DNA of 64,000 bases. Source: Haematobia irritans (lineage: Eukaryota; Arthropoda; Insecta; Diptera; Muscidae). The position numbers were made by a program, and so were the translations under genes. The notes under the pieces were generated by a model. The model was not told where the DNA came from, did not search any database, and worked only from the letters and a program-made list of their open reading frames with translations. The first letter of the stretch is position 1. Each line of letters opens with the position of its first letter. Shown here one piece after another: positions 24,271-36,065 of this stretch. The DNA lies in contig NC_134397.1 in assembly GCF_050003625.1 (NCBI RefSeq), positions 220,348,537-220,412,536 of the forward strand. Reading direction: 5' to 3'.

Positions 24271-24510
24271 ATCACCACATTCGTTTGAGACATCCATGTT
24301 TTCCCTACACTCAAGTGGTCAAGATTCCGGTGTGGATTTTGTGAGTAGTCGTGAGTTGTATGAAACATCACCCGATTCTTTTGATTCACAAACACGCAAG
24401 ACCACACATAAATCTCTGTGTCCCCGACATGCTAAAGAGCATATGGACTTGAAGCATAATAAAACTGCAGCTATCGGTAACAAAATCGATGCCAATAATA
24501 CAGACTCAAG
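24271..24510 (+). CDS. unrecognised host gene, exon
   Basis: Acceptor ATTCCTCTAG, donor GTGAGT at 24511; phase 2 on both sides. It encodes SPHSFETSMFSLHSSGQDSG and VDFVSSRELYETSPDSFDSQ, then a basic KTTHKSLCPRHAKEH. Several Ser/Thr-Pro and acidic-Ser sites suggest a phosphorylated linker, which is inference only. The intron after it is 6.9 kb. Confidence 0.82.
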
Positions 24511-25409
24511 GTGAGTGTGGGAGCGAGGTATGTTCATACATCATCATAGGTACAATAGCCTTGTTCCTTTATTTTTTATGTACAGTCATTAAGTATTAGT
24601 GTTTTGTTAGTGGTGTTTCAACCTAAAAGTTACACTTGGAAAATTTTCTAATAAAAGTCATTGCATGTCGTTTATGTACAAAAAAAAAGAAACACATTTA
24701 CTATAACAATAAAACGTACAAAAATGGAATAGACGAAGCGAAGCAGTTAATAAACAATACTTCTGGTCTAAATGGAAATCACCGAAAATAACTAAATAAT
24801 AATTTTGTTGGGATTCGACTGTCACAAAGTCGTAAACGTCATATAATTGTTTTAAACGTAATAAATGTCAGAAACCCCTAAAAATCCTTCGATTTAAGTT
24901 CCAATAATTTCTTTTAATATTGCCACATTTCTAATAAGAAAAGAAAATTTGAAAAAAGTTTAAATCCGACTAATTTTCAAAGGATCTTGTTAAAAACTTA
25001 TTAAGCCTAAGGTTTTCTCATGTTTTTATTGAGTACAAAACAAAAAAAAATTGGAAATTGTTCTACAGTCAAAACTTCAAAAGCACTTCCGTAAATGTTC
25101 TCCCACAAATGTTTTTTTTTGCGCAGGAAGTTCTTTTAATTCAATTTTTTATTATTTTTTTATTTTAATGTTTTTAAAGGTAATGTCAACCTTTTTTGTT
25201 TCAAATAGGCTAAATTAAAATATTAATAAGCTCTAATAAAATGGTACAATTCATTTAAATTTTGCCACAAACAAGGCTAAATCCATTCTACAAAAATTGT
25301 GACGTATAGAATAATACGCAGAACTCAAATAATTTTTTATTGAGGCTATGAATAATTCATTCCATTATTATTCCTTTATTTATAATTATATTTCCTTTAG
25401 ATGAACTAA
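24511..25409. other. intron sequence
   Basis: AT-rich and non-coding. A GACTGTCACAAAGTCGTAAACG stretch near 24819 resembles the ends of the hAT-like element at 54961-55534 and may be a remnant. Confidence 0.35.
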
Positions 25410-26280
25410 TTATAAATAAATTCATAATACCATAATTTTCGTGATTGAAGCAATTTCAATTAAAAAATTATTTAAATCCAATAATTTAATGATTGAATCA
25501 GAAAACAAAATTTTATATAAAGTTCAAATAATAAAATATTAAGTTTTGAGACCAAATCAATTAATTTTTTATTGAAGCACACTGAAAAAAAAGCATACCC
25601 GGTTCCAAAGATTTTGTCTTTACTTTAAAAATTTGGAATTGATTCCGAGCCAAAGAAGCGGAGAATACAAGTAAGGATACTTTTAAGACACAATTCTCTT
25701 TTAAAATCGGGTTTTGTGTACTTGCTTCTAGAAAGCAAATTTTAATTTTTCGCTTTTTCAGCTTTTTTTCTTCATATGCTATCAAAGTCCTTTAAAACCA
25801 AGTTAACGACGACTTAATTTTCCAAACGACTTCCAGTAGAAATTATGCTATGTTTCAAGTAAAAAACGTCTTTAAAATAAAGTGTTGAAAAACATGTCCT
25901 ATATTTGAACGATTTTTTGCTTTGTAGTCAAGATGCAAAAAGACAGCAAATTTAAAGACAATTTCATTAAATTTAAAGATTTTTCTAAATTATTAAAGTC
26001 AAGTTGACCTTAGCCCAAACATTTTTTCTTTTATGTTATGATACCCATTTTTAAATCAAATCACTTAATTATAAGGACAATACGACTTCATTGAAAAGTT
26101 TATCGACCTTTGGTCAAGGAAAAAATCTTTATACTAGAGAAATGCGTCTTCTATGCTAAGCAAAATTTGCATTCGTATTTTAAAGACATGAAATCTTTGA
26201 CCTCACGACAATATTTTTTTCAGTGCACCTAAAAAAATTAATTGAATGCTACGAATATATCAATTAAATGTTTAATCTAG
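25410..26280. mobile_element. decayed AT-rich MITE interrupted by a family D MITE (25580-26225)
   Basis: The outer sequence has the ATTAATT/CAATTAAA blocks of family C. D4 starts CACTGAAAAAAAAGCATACC and ends TTTTTTTCAGTG, 646 bp, close in length to D2 (644 bp). Confidence 0.55.
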
Positions 26281-27262
26281 TATATTTGTATAACCGCCGC
26301 CATGGGATGGGGGGTATATTAACTTTGTCATTCCGTTTGTAACATACCGAAATATTGCTCTAAAACCCCATAAAGTATATATTCTGGGTCGTGGTGAAAT
26401 TCTGAGTCGATCTAAGCATGTCCGTCCGCTCGTCCGTCCATCCGTCTGTTGAAATCACACTAACTTGCGAACGAAACAAGCTATCGACTTGCAACTTGGC
26501 ACAGCTAGTTGTTTTTGATGTAGGTCGGATGGTATTGCAAATGGGCCATAGCAGACCACTTTTACGTATAGCCCCCATATAAACCGACGCTCAGATTTGG
26601 TTTGTGGAGCCTCTTGGAGGAGCAAACATCATCCGAACCGGTTGAAATTTGGTGCATGGTGTTAGTATATGGTATCTAACAAACATGCAGAAATTGGCCT
26701 ACATTGGTCCATAATTATATATAGGCCCCATATAACCCAATCCCCCGATTTGGCTTGCGGAGCCTCAAAGAGAAGCAAATTTCATCCGATACGGCTGAAA
26801 TTTGGTACATGGTGTTAGAATATGGTCTTTAACAAACATGCAGAAATTGGTCCACATCGTTCCATAATTATATAGGCCCCATATAACCCGATCCCCAGAT
26901 TTGGCTTGCGGAGCCTCTAAGAGAAGCAATTTTATCCGATCCGGTTGAAATTTGGTGCATGGTGTTAGTATATGGTCTCTAACAACCATGCCAAAAGTGG
27001 TCCATATAGGTCTATAGTTATATATAGCCGATCCCCAAAAATAATCTAACAAAATTTTATTTCTATAGAAAAGTTTGTCAAAATTTTATTTCTATAGAAA
27101 GTTTTGTCAAAATTTTATTTCTATAGAAAGTTTTGTCAAAATTTTGTTACTATACAAAATTTTATCAAGATTTTATTTCTGTAGAAAATTTTGTAAAAAT
27201 TTTATTTCTATAAAAAAATTTGTCAAACTGAATTACGAGTATATACGTATTTAATCGGATTT
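26281..27262 (+). mobile_element. DINE-like family A element, hairpin end missing (A5a)
   Basis: It starts at the tail end (CCGCCATGGGATGGGG, then GGTATATTAACTTTGTCATT), passes the TCCGTCCG tract at about 26420-26450, has about three tandem units and a minisatellite run (27040-27230), and stops at the tail start of the next copy (27263) before reaching its hairpin. Confidence 0.75.
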
Positions 27263-30200
27263 TTATACCCCCCGTATATTAACTTTGTCGTTCCGTTTGT
27301 AACACATCGAAATATTGGTGTAAGACCCGATAAAGTATATATATTCTGGGTCGTGGTGAATTTCTGAGTCGATCTGAGCATGTCTGTCCGTCTGTTGAAA
27401 TCACGCTAACTTCCGAACGAAACAAGCTATCGACTTGAAGCTTGGCACAAGTAGTTGTTATTGAGGTAGGTCGGATGGTATTGCAAATGGGCCATATCGG
27501 TCCACTTTTACGTATAGCCCCCACATAAACGGACCCCCAAATTTGGTTTGCGAATCCTCTAAGAGAAGCAAATTCCATCCGATCCGGCTGAAATTTGGTA
27601 CATGGTGTTGGTATATGGTCTCTAACAACCATGCAAAAACTGGTCCACATCGGTCCATAATTATATATAGCCCCATATAAACCGATCCCCAGATTTGGCT
27701 TGCGGAGCCTAAAAGAGAAGAAAATTTCATCCGATCCGGCTGAAATTTGGTACATGATGTTGGTATATGGTCTCTAATAACCATGCAATAATTGGTCCAC
27801 ATCGGTCCCTAATTATATATAGCACCCATATAAACTGATCCCTAGATTTGGCTTGCGGAGCCTCTAAGAGAAGCAAATTTCATCCGATCCGGCTGCAATA
27901 ATTGGTTCACATCGGTCCCTAATTATATAGAGCCCCCATATAAACCGATCCCCAGATTTGGCTTGCGGAACTTCTAAGAGAAGCAAATTTCATCCGATCC
28001 GGCTGAAATTTGGTACATGATGTTAGTATATGGTCTCTAACAACAATGCAAAAATTGGTTCACATCGGTCCATAATTATATATAGCACCCATATAAACTG
28101 ATCCCTAGATTTGGCTTGCGGAGCCTCTAAGAGAAGCACATTTCATCCGATCCGGCTGAAATTTGGTACATGGTGTAAGTATATGGTCTCTAATGACCAT
28201 GCAAAAATTGGTCAACATCGGTCCATAATTATATATAGCCGCCATATAAACCGATCACCAGATTTGGCTTGCGGAACTTCTAAGTGAAGCAAATTTCATC
28301 CGATCCGGCTGAAATTTGATACATGATGTTAGTATATGGTCTCTAACAACAATGCAAACATTGGTTCACATCGGTCCATAATTATATATAGCCCCCATAT
28401 AAACCGATCCCCCGATTTGGCTTGCGGAGCCTCTAAGAGAAGCAAATTTCATCCGATCCGGCTGAAATTTGGTACATGGTGTAAGTATATGGTCTCTTAT
28501 GACCATGCAAAAATTGGTCAACATCGGTCCATAATTATATATAGCCGCCATATAAACCGATCACCAGATTTGGCTTGCAGAACTTCTACGAGAAGCAAAT
28601 TTCATCCGATCCGGCTGAAATTTGGTACATGATGTTAGTATATGGTCTCTAACAACAATGCAAAAATTGGTTCACATCGGTCCATAATTATATATAGCAC
28701 CCATATAAACTGATCCCTAGATTTGACCTCCGGAGCCTCATGAATGAGCAAAATTCCACCGATCCGGTTGAAATTTGGTACGTGGTGTTAGTATATGGTC
28801 TCTAACAACCATGCAGGAATTGTACCATACCGGCCTTAATTATATATAACCCCCATTTAAACCGATCCCCAGATTTGACCTCCGGAGCTCTTGGAGAAGC
28901 AAAATTCATCCGATCCGGTTGAAATTTGGTACGTGGTCAGTGGTGCCAACTGTTTTGGGCTGAAAATCGTCAATTTTTAAAATATTTTTCGTCAAAATCG
29001 TCAATTCGTCCCAAAAAATCGTCACCCATAAAACAGCTGAAAAAAAGATTTAGCAATAAATTAAAAATTTTATTCGAACAAAAACATAAGAAAAGGCTTT
29101 AATTCATTTTATTTCCATAAAAAATGCCGTTTAACTCTCCAACTAATGGCGTTTTCTTTTCTTGTAAAAATTGCGCACTTTTTTTGCATTTTGCCCGGAA
29201 AATTTACTTTTTAGGTTCTTTTCTAAAAAAAGCAGGCCAAAGTGCGAAAAGGCTTCGCATTCTGTTGTGAAAATAGCGCCACGCATAGAGGCAAATTAAG
29301 GGCATTTTCAGCACTGCCTACAAACGAGAGTGCTGCGATTGCCCTGTTTCCTTCTTTGAATTCTTTTCTGCCCGCTGAAATGATAGCATTTTTTTAGGTT
29401 GCTGGTAACATTTTAAAAATGCGCATTCTGTACAGACAAAATGAAGGCAAAGCCCTTTTTTCAGAAAAGAAAACACCATAAGTAATCAACTTTTAATTAA
29501 TTTAAAGTAATATTTCTGATTGTGACTTCATGTACTACATTAACACCATTTTCTTGACAGACAAATTTCCTATTCTTCAAGCGAATTTAAATCCTTGTTA
29601 CTCGCTCGTGTACAATTTTTTATTATTATTTCTATTATCGGTAATAGCAATCAGAATTATTTAGTTTTAAATAGTTTTTTTTTTTTTTTTGACAAAAGAA
29701 TACCATGCAATGTGTAAGTTTAAAAGGAATTCCGCATTTTAGGTTTATGTATATTGATTGCTTTGAAATTTCTGTCTATGTTGGAGATGGTTGGGAGCAG
29801 CTACATATAAATTGTCATATTCTGAGATTAAAAAAAGCTTGTTTACATTACAACTGATGAAAATCGTCAACTTATAACTAATCACTTTAAAAAATCGTCA
29901 AATCGTTATAAAAAACGTTAAAAAGAAACACTTGTGTCGAGCATTATAAAAAATCGTCAACTCATAACTACGTTGTTTAAAATCGTCGTCAAATCGTCAG
30001 AGGCCAAATTTACCATCAAAAATAGTCAAAATGACGATAAATCGTCAGAGTTGGCACCGCTGTACGTGGTGAAATTTGCGCTAGTATATGGACGATAACA
30101 ACCATGCCAAAAGTAGTCCATATAGGTCTATAGTTATATATAGCCGATCCCCAAAAATAATCTACCAAAATTTTATTTCTATAGAAAATGTTGTCAAAAT

Positions 30201-30483
30201 TTTATTGCTATAGAACATTTTGTCAAAATTTTATTTCTATAGAAAATTTTGTCAAACTGAAGTACGAGTATTTAATTGGCTTTTTTTGTTTAATATATAC
30301 TAACTAACTTACAATTGAGAATGCGGTGTTAAGAAGTTGTAAGATACCTTGCCATCGGCAAGTGTTACCGCAACCCAAGTAATTCGATTGTGGATGACAG
30401 TCTTTAGTACAAGTTTCTATGCAATCCATGGTGGAGGGTACATAAGATTCGGCCTGGCCGAACTTACGGCCGTATATACTTGT
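27263..30483 (+). mobile_element. DINE-like family A element split by a hAT MITE (A5b)
   Basis: The tail starts TATACCCCCCGTATATTAAC. About ten tandem units follow to 28937, then the hAT-type insertion (28938-30062), a last partial unit, a short minisatellite run and the head with TTCGGCCTGGCCGAA and GTATATACTTGTTT at about 30450-30483. Orientation is opposite to A2 and A4. Confidence 0.8.
28938..30062. mobile_element. hAT-type non-autonomous element
   Basis: Ends are CAGTGGTGCCAACT and AGTTGGCACCGCTG (one mismatch as inverted repeats). The flanking 8-bp duplication is TACGTGGT (28930-28937 and 30063-30070). It is 1,125 bp, AT-rich, with no transposase. Internal AATCGTCAA motifs repeat near both ends. 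Confidence 0.85.
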
Positions 30484-31372
30484 TTGTTTCTAATTAATTC
30501 TTTGATTCAGACCATCATATTCGTGATTGAAATAATTTGAAGTAAAATATTAATTGAATCAAATAATTTCGTGATTGTATCAGAAAACAAAACTTTTCGG
30601 TGTATAGATTTGGCGGCAATTCAGTTTCATGTGACCTCTTTCACCCTTCTTTGTTGATTATATCCCAGAAATTCTTCTCAGCCACTTAGTAAAGTAGTTC
30701 ACTAAAGCGACAAAGCCACCTTAGTAATACATCGCATCAGCTACCCAATACACAGAAAAAATATGATCAAACATTTTCCAATTAAGGTGTTAATTGGCTC
30801 AACAAATTTTTTAATTGAAACAAAAATCAATTACAAAAATTAATTGTATCAATTTCTTTTTTAATTGAAACAATTAACTTTTTATTTGACGTTGGCGATT
30901 GATACTGTCATTTTTGTGATTGAAGACATTTCAATTAAACATTAATTGAATCAATTAATTTCATGATTTAACACAAAATATATTTTTTTCGTTGTAACAT
31001 CGGCATGATGAGAATTATGGGGAAGTTAAACCGTATATAACGTGGACTCATAAGTTTTTTTCTGAAAGGCCTTTTATCCTCTGAAGGATACTCAAGGATG
31101 GGTGGGTCAACCTTAAGAAGAATTGAAATAGAAATGCCCATATCTAATATGATTATATAGTTTATTTGGAACTATTACCCATTGAGTATGACCTTAGTCT
31201 AATATAATATCGAACATAATAAATGGAGCACCCTATTTTGGTGTTAGAAAACCAACTCTAAAACAATTTCATTCATATTACAAATAACCAAATAACTTAT
31301 TAACCATAACTCATTCATCATCATCCATTCTTCCATTTTTTTCTTCTTTTTTGAATTGTTTCTTTCTTCCAG
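30484..31372. other. end of the last intron, with AT-rich MITE remains
   Basis: A family C fragment lies at 30487-30606 and a fuller copy at 30750-30996 (TACACAGAAAAAAT to TTTTTTTCGTTGTA). The rest is unassigned. The acceptor is TCTTTCTTCCAG at 31361-31372. Confidence 0.55.
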
Positions 31373-31697
31373 TGATAATTATGAAGATTCTTTACAGAAT
31401 GATGATCCTTTAGTGGTAAGCAATTGTCGTTCGCTTTGCGAACATCATCTGCAACAGCAAAAACTTCATCAGGAGTTATATCAAAATGCCAATTTTGAGA
31501 AACGCTCATGTGTACGCCATTCATTTTCGGGTGTCAAAGATGATCTGATGCAAAATTCACCGGGAATATCATTGAGAGCTCGCGGCCATATATTACGCAA
31601 TTCAATGAACGATCTGGAACAGCGTTTGCAAAAATTGGAACAGTCATTTAAGAGACCCCTAGACTATAAAACAAAAGATAATTCATTACAATTTTAA
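31373..31697 (+). CDS. unrecognised host gene, last exon with coiled-coil C-terminus
   Basis: The first base completes a Ser codon with the previous exon; 108 codons to the TAA (31695-31697) follow. It encodes DNYEDSLQNDDPLVVSN, then CRSLCEHHLQQQKLHQELYQ, then NSMNDLEQRLQKLEQSFKRP, a heptad-like segment predicted to form a short coiled coil, and ends KDNSLQF. The five exons total 1,198 coding bases, an exact fit to frame. The C-terminal coiled coil suggests self- or partner-association. The gene is otherwise unidentified. Confidence 0.82.
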
Positions 31698-32283
31698 TTT
31701 CAACAAATGACATAATTTTTGTTGTTCATTTTTTTTAGTTGTTCAGCAAGGTTGACTACCTTTGTTTTATTTAGTGTTTAGCTTATTTCCTTATTAGTCC
31801 AAAGTATTACAAATAAAAAATAAAACTAAAACAAAATCTCTATGTGCAATATTTATAAAGTTTACATAATTATTATTGGTTTATATATATAAAGTAGTTT
31901 TTATTTGATTATATCAAGTATATAGTTTTATATAATTTTTATATACAATATATAGTTTTATCAGTTATAGGTTGTTTATTTTTGTGCATATACATAATGT
32001 AAATATTTAGTGAAGTACCTGTGTGTAAAAAAGAAAGAAATAAAGACGAATGTATTTCAGAGAGATCCTTATCCTAAATCTATTGATCATATTGATCATA
32101 AATCTATTGATCACAATTGATATGAAGACTAATGATGTTTTCTTTCAAATTTTCAAAATGTTCTACACCCAGAGAAGGAATATTATCACCTCCTAGAGCA
32201 TATTTTATTTTATTATATTTTTGGTTTAAGAAAAAAACAGCATTTTTGCCGCAAAAATTTTGTTTCCTCGCCAAACATAAAAT
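31698..32283 (+). other. 3' UTR and downstream region of the host gene
   Basis: AATAAA hexamers occur at about 31812 and 32038, either of which could direct cleavage. A/T-rich sequence follows, then the head of a family B element at 32284. Confidence 0.45.
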
Positions 32284-32401
32284 AAAACAAGTAAGTAAAG
32301 AAAAAGTAAAGTAGAAAGTCGGGTGGGGCCGACTATATCATACCCTAAACCACCCTTACTGAATTAGTAATCATAAGCATTTGTGGGGTAACATTGATAT
32401 A
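32284..32401 (-). mobile_element. DINE-like family B element, head part (B5, split)
   Basis: The head starts AAAACAAGTAAG and has the hairpin GTCGGGTGGGGCCGAC and the subterminal repeat ATACCCTAAACCACC. This variant (CTAAACCAC) is complemented exactly by the tail at about 37115-37132 (GTGGTTTAGGGTATA) and not by other copies, so the two pieces are ends of one element split by the nest between them. Confidence 0.7.
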
Positions 32402-33465
32402 ACAGGTTGGCTGATAAGTCCCCGGTCTGACACATAGATGGCGTCGCTAGTATTAAATGCATATTATTTTTATATAGTACCAACCTTCAAATGATTCGTG
32501 TCAAAATTTGACGTCTGTAAGTCAATTAGTTTGTGAGATAGAGCGTCTTTTGTGAAGCAACTTTTGTTATTGTGAAAAAAATGGAAAAAAGGAATTTCGT
32601 GTTTTGATAAAATACTGTTTTCTGAAGGGAAAAAATACGATGGAAGCAAAAACGTGGCTTGATAATGAGTTTCCGGACACTGTCCCAGGGGAATCAACAA
32701 TAATTGATTGGTATGCGGAAGACGGTGAACGGTGAGCACGGAAGACGGTGAACGCAGTGGACCGACAAAAACATCAAAAAAATCCACAAAATGTTTTAGA
32801 TGACCGTAAAATGAAGTTGATCGAGATAGCAGAGGCCTTAAAGATATCAAAGGCATGTGTTGTTCATATCATTCATCAATATTTGGATATGCGGAAGCTC
32901 TGTGCAAAATGGGTGCCGCGCGAGCTCACATTTGACCAAAAACAACAACGTGTTGATGATTCTGAGCGGTGTTTGCAGCAGTTAACTCGTAATACACCCG
33001 AGTTTTTCCGTCGATATGTGACAATGGATGAAACATGGCTTCATCACTACACTCCCGAGTCCAATCGACAGTCGGCTAAGTGGACAGCGACCGGTGAACC
33101 GTCTCCGAAGCGTGGAAAGACTCAAAAGTCCGCTGGCAAAGTAATGGCCTCTGTTTTTTGGGATGCGCATGGAATAATTCTTATCGATTATCTTGAGAAG
33201 GGAAAAACCATCAACAGTGACTATTATATGGCGTTATTGGAGCGTTTGAAAGTCGAAATCGCGGCAAAACGGCCCCATATGAAGAAGAAAAATGTGTTGT
33301 TCCACCAAGACAACGCACCGTGCCACAAGTCATTGAGAACGATGGCAAAAATTCATGAATTGGGCTTCGAATTGCTTCCCCACCCACCGTATTCTCCAGA
33401 TCTGGCCCCAGCGACTTTTTCTTGTTGTCAGACCTCAAAAGGATGCTCGCAGGGAAAAAATTTGG
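32402..33465 (+). mobile_element. Himar1-like mariner fossil, 3'-truncated
   Basis: The left end reads ACAGGTTGGCTGATAAGTCC after a TA, matching the irritans-type mariner inverted repeat. The transposase begins near 32581 but is broken by frameshifts and a small duplication around GAAGACGGTGAACG; a 245-residue open stretch starts at 32748. It keeps WVPRELTFDQKQQR, VTMDETWLHHYTPE, LFHQDNAPCHKS and HPPYSPDLAP, i.e. the DD34D triad. The frame shifts again after SPDLAP and the element stops near KKFG, where the DD37E element begins. It resembles Himar1 closely, as I recall that protein. Inactive. Confidence 0.85.
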
Positions 33466-34757
33466 TCAAGGGAAAACGCGTGTAAATCGGTGAAATCGTT
33501 TATTTAAAAAATCAAATTAAATTTCTTTTTCAAGTTCAATTAGTATAAAATTCAGGAAAAATATTAGTCTTTCGCTTTTCAGTTAGGCTTTCGCTTTTCC
33601 AAATCCGAATTGCCGGGCCTCACGCTTGACACCTGTCATCAGATTTTGTACACCCACCTTGTCCACCTTCTTCGCCGCAGAAAGCCAGTTTGCCTTGAAC
33701 TGCTGCTCGTCCTTAGCAGTTTTGTTGGTCTTCTTTAGGTTCCGCTTGACAATAGCCCAGTATGTCTCAATTGGGCGGAGCTCTGGCGTGTTGGGAGGGT
33801 TCTTGTCCTTGGGAACCACCTGCACGTTGTTGGCGGCGTACCACTCCATGGCCTTTTTACCGTAATGGCAAGATGCCAAATCCGGCCAAAACAGTACGGA
33901 ACAACCGTGTTTCTTCAGGAAAGGCAGCAGTCGTTTATTCAAACACTCTTTCACGTAAATTTCTTGGTTGACAGTCCCGAAAACTATGAAAATGCGGCTT
34001 TTCAAGCCACAGGTACAGATGGCTTACCAAACCAGATATTTCTTTGCGAACTTTGACAGTTTTATATGCTTGAAAATATATGCTACCTTTCCCCTTCCTT
34101 TTGCCGTATAAAACTCCTGTCCCGGAAGCTGCTTGTAGTCGGCTTTGACGTAGGTTTCGTCGTCCATTACCACGCAGTCAAACTTCGTCAGCATCGTCGT
34201 GTACAGCCTCCGGGATCGAGCTTTGGCCGTCGTATTTTGTTTATCATCGCGATTTGGAGTCACTTCCTTCTTGTAAGTCGATAGTCCGGCTCGTTTTTTG
34301 GCTCGATGCACGGTTGTAGACGATACACCCAGCTTATTTGCGGCATCTCGGAGAGAGAGGTTAGGGTTTCCTTTGAAACTACCGGCAACTCTCTTTGTCG
34401 TCTCAGCGGCTTCCAGTTTCCGATTTCCCCCAGATCCAGACTTCCTGGCTGTCGACAAACGTTCTTCAAACACTTTTATCACATTTGTAACGGTTGATTT
34501 GGCAACTTTTTGCGATTTTGCCAGCTTTGCGTGCGAGTAGCTCGGATTTTCGCGATGCGCGAGCAAAATTTTGATACGCTGCTCTTCTTGCTTGGACGGC
34601 ATTTTGACAACTGAAAAGTGAATTCCAAAATCAAAATAGGAGCTACATTCTACACACACACACACCTTCAAAATGAGGGGTGTTCAGGTTTTTTTAAATG
34701 CAAAAATGAAAGAAATACGTCAAGTTTATATTGACCAAATTTTCACCCTATCACCCT
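33466..34757 (-). mobile_element. Tc1/mariner-superfamily DD37E element
   Basis: A 13-base sequence AAAATTTGGTCAA at 33457-33469 has an inverted match at 34731-34743, the likely inner part of the terminal repeats; exact ends are uncertain because the left one overlaps the mariner. It encodes the transposase on the minus strand. It abuts the truncated mariner on the left and a DINE A copy on the right. Confidence 0.7.
33583..34602 (-). pseudogene. DD37E transposase with one nonsense codon
   Basis: From ATG at 34602 (MPSKQEEQRIKILLAHREN) the frame spans 340 codons to TAA at 33583-33585, the normal length for the group. It has an N-terminal HTH region (AKLAKSQKVAKSTVTNVIK), a second helix-turn-helix (SLRDAANKLGVSSTTVHRAK) and a catalytic triad in CVVMDDETYVK, LFWPDLASCHY and ELRPIETYW, with 37 residues between the second Asp and the Glu. 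One in-frame TAA at 34024-34026 interrupts it; no frameshift is visible. It is of the ITmDD37E type known from dipterans. Apart from the stop it is remarkably intact, so it is probably young. Confidence 0.82.
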
Positions 34758-36065
34758 TTATGGACTTTTGCACGGTACGTAGGGAGCCAGAATTGAAATA
34801 TGGGGGTCGCTTATATGGGGCCTATATACAATTATGAACTTGATATGGATCAATTTTTGTGTGATTGGGGATCGATTTATCTGAGGACTAGATATAACTA
34901 TACACCGACATGGACCTAGTTAGGCATGGTTGTTAACGGCCATATACTAGCACAATGTACCAAATTTCAACTGACTCGGAGGATATTTACTGCTCCAAGA
35001 GCCTCCAAAACCAAATCTCGGGATCGGTTTATATGGGGGCTATATATGATTATGGACTGATATGGACCACTTTTGGCATGGTTGTTAAATATCATATACT
35101 ACCACCATGTACCAAATTTCAACCAGATCGGATGAATTTTGCTTCTCCACAAGGCACCGGTGGTCAAATCTGGGGATCGGTTTATATGGGGGCTATATAT
35201 AATTATGGACTGATATGAACCAATTCATGTATGGTTGTTGGATACCATATACTAACATCACGTACCAAATTTCAACCGAATCCGATGAATTTTGCTCTTC
35301 CAAGGGGCTCCGGAGGTCAAATCTGGGGATCGGTTTATATGGGGGCTCTACATAATTATGGACCGATTTCGACCAATTTTTGTATGGGTGTTTGAGGCCA
35401 TATATTAACATCACGTACCAAATATCAACTGAATCAGATGAATTTTGGTCTTCCAAGAGGCTCCGGAGGTCAAATCTGGCGATCGGTTTATATGGAGCTA
35501 TATATAATTATGCACCGATGTGGACCAATTTTTGCATGGTCATTAGAGACCATATACTAACACCATGTACCAAATTTCAGCCGGATAGGATGAAATTTGC
35601 TTCTCTTAGAGGTCCGAAAGCCAAATCGGGGGATCGGTTTATATGGGGGCTATATTATATATATTATGGACCGATGTGGACCAATTTTTGCATGGTTGTT
35701 CGAGACCATAGACTAACACCATGTACCAAATTTCAGCCGGATCGGATGAAATTTGCTTCTCTTAGAGGGTCTGCAAGCCAAATTTGGGGGTCCGTTTATA
35801 TGGAAGCTATACGTAAAAGTGGACCGATATGGCCCATTTGCAATACCATCCGACCTACATCAATAACAACTACTTGTTCCAAGTTTCAAGCCGATAGCTT
35901 GTTTCGTTCGGAAGTTAGAGTGATTTCAACAGACGGACGGCCGGACGGACATGCTTAGATCGACTCAGAATTTCACCACGACCCAGAATATATTTACTTT
36001 ATGGGGTCTTAGAGCAATATTTCGATGTGTTACAAACGGAATGACAAAGTTAATATACCGCCCAT
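34758..36065 (-). mobile_element. DINE-like family A element, head missing (A6)
   Basis: It begins in mid-unit and carries about seven tandem units and a tail with ACAGACGGACGGCCGGACGG, ending at AATATACCGCCCAT. One open frame covers the last units (35380-35958). It lies inside the split family B element. Confidence 0.7.

Noticed and set aside
34298..34540. Plus-strand frames over the DD37E transposase
   Set aside because: They are shadows of the minus-strand transposase with no family motifs.
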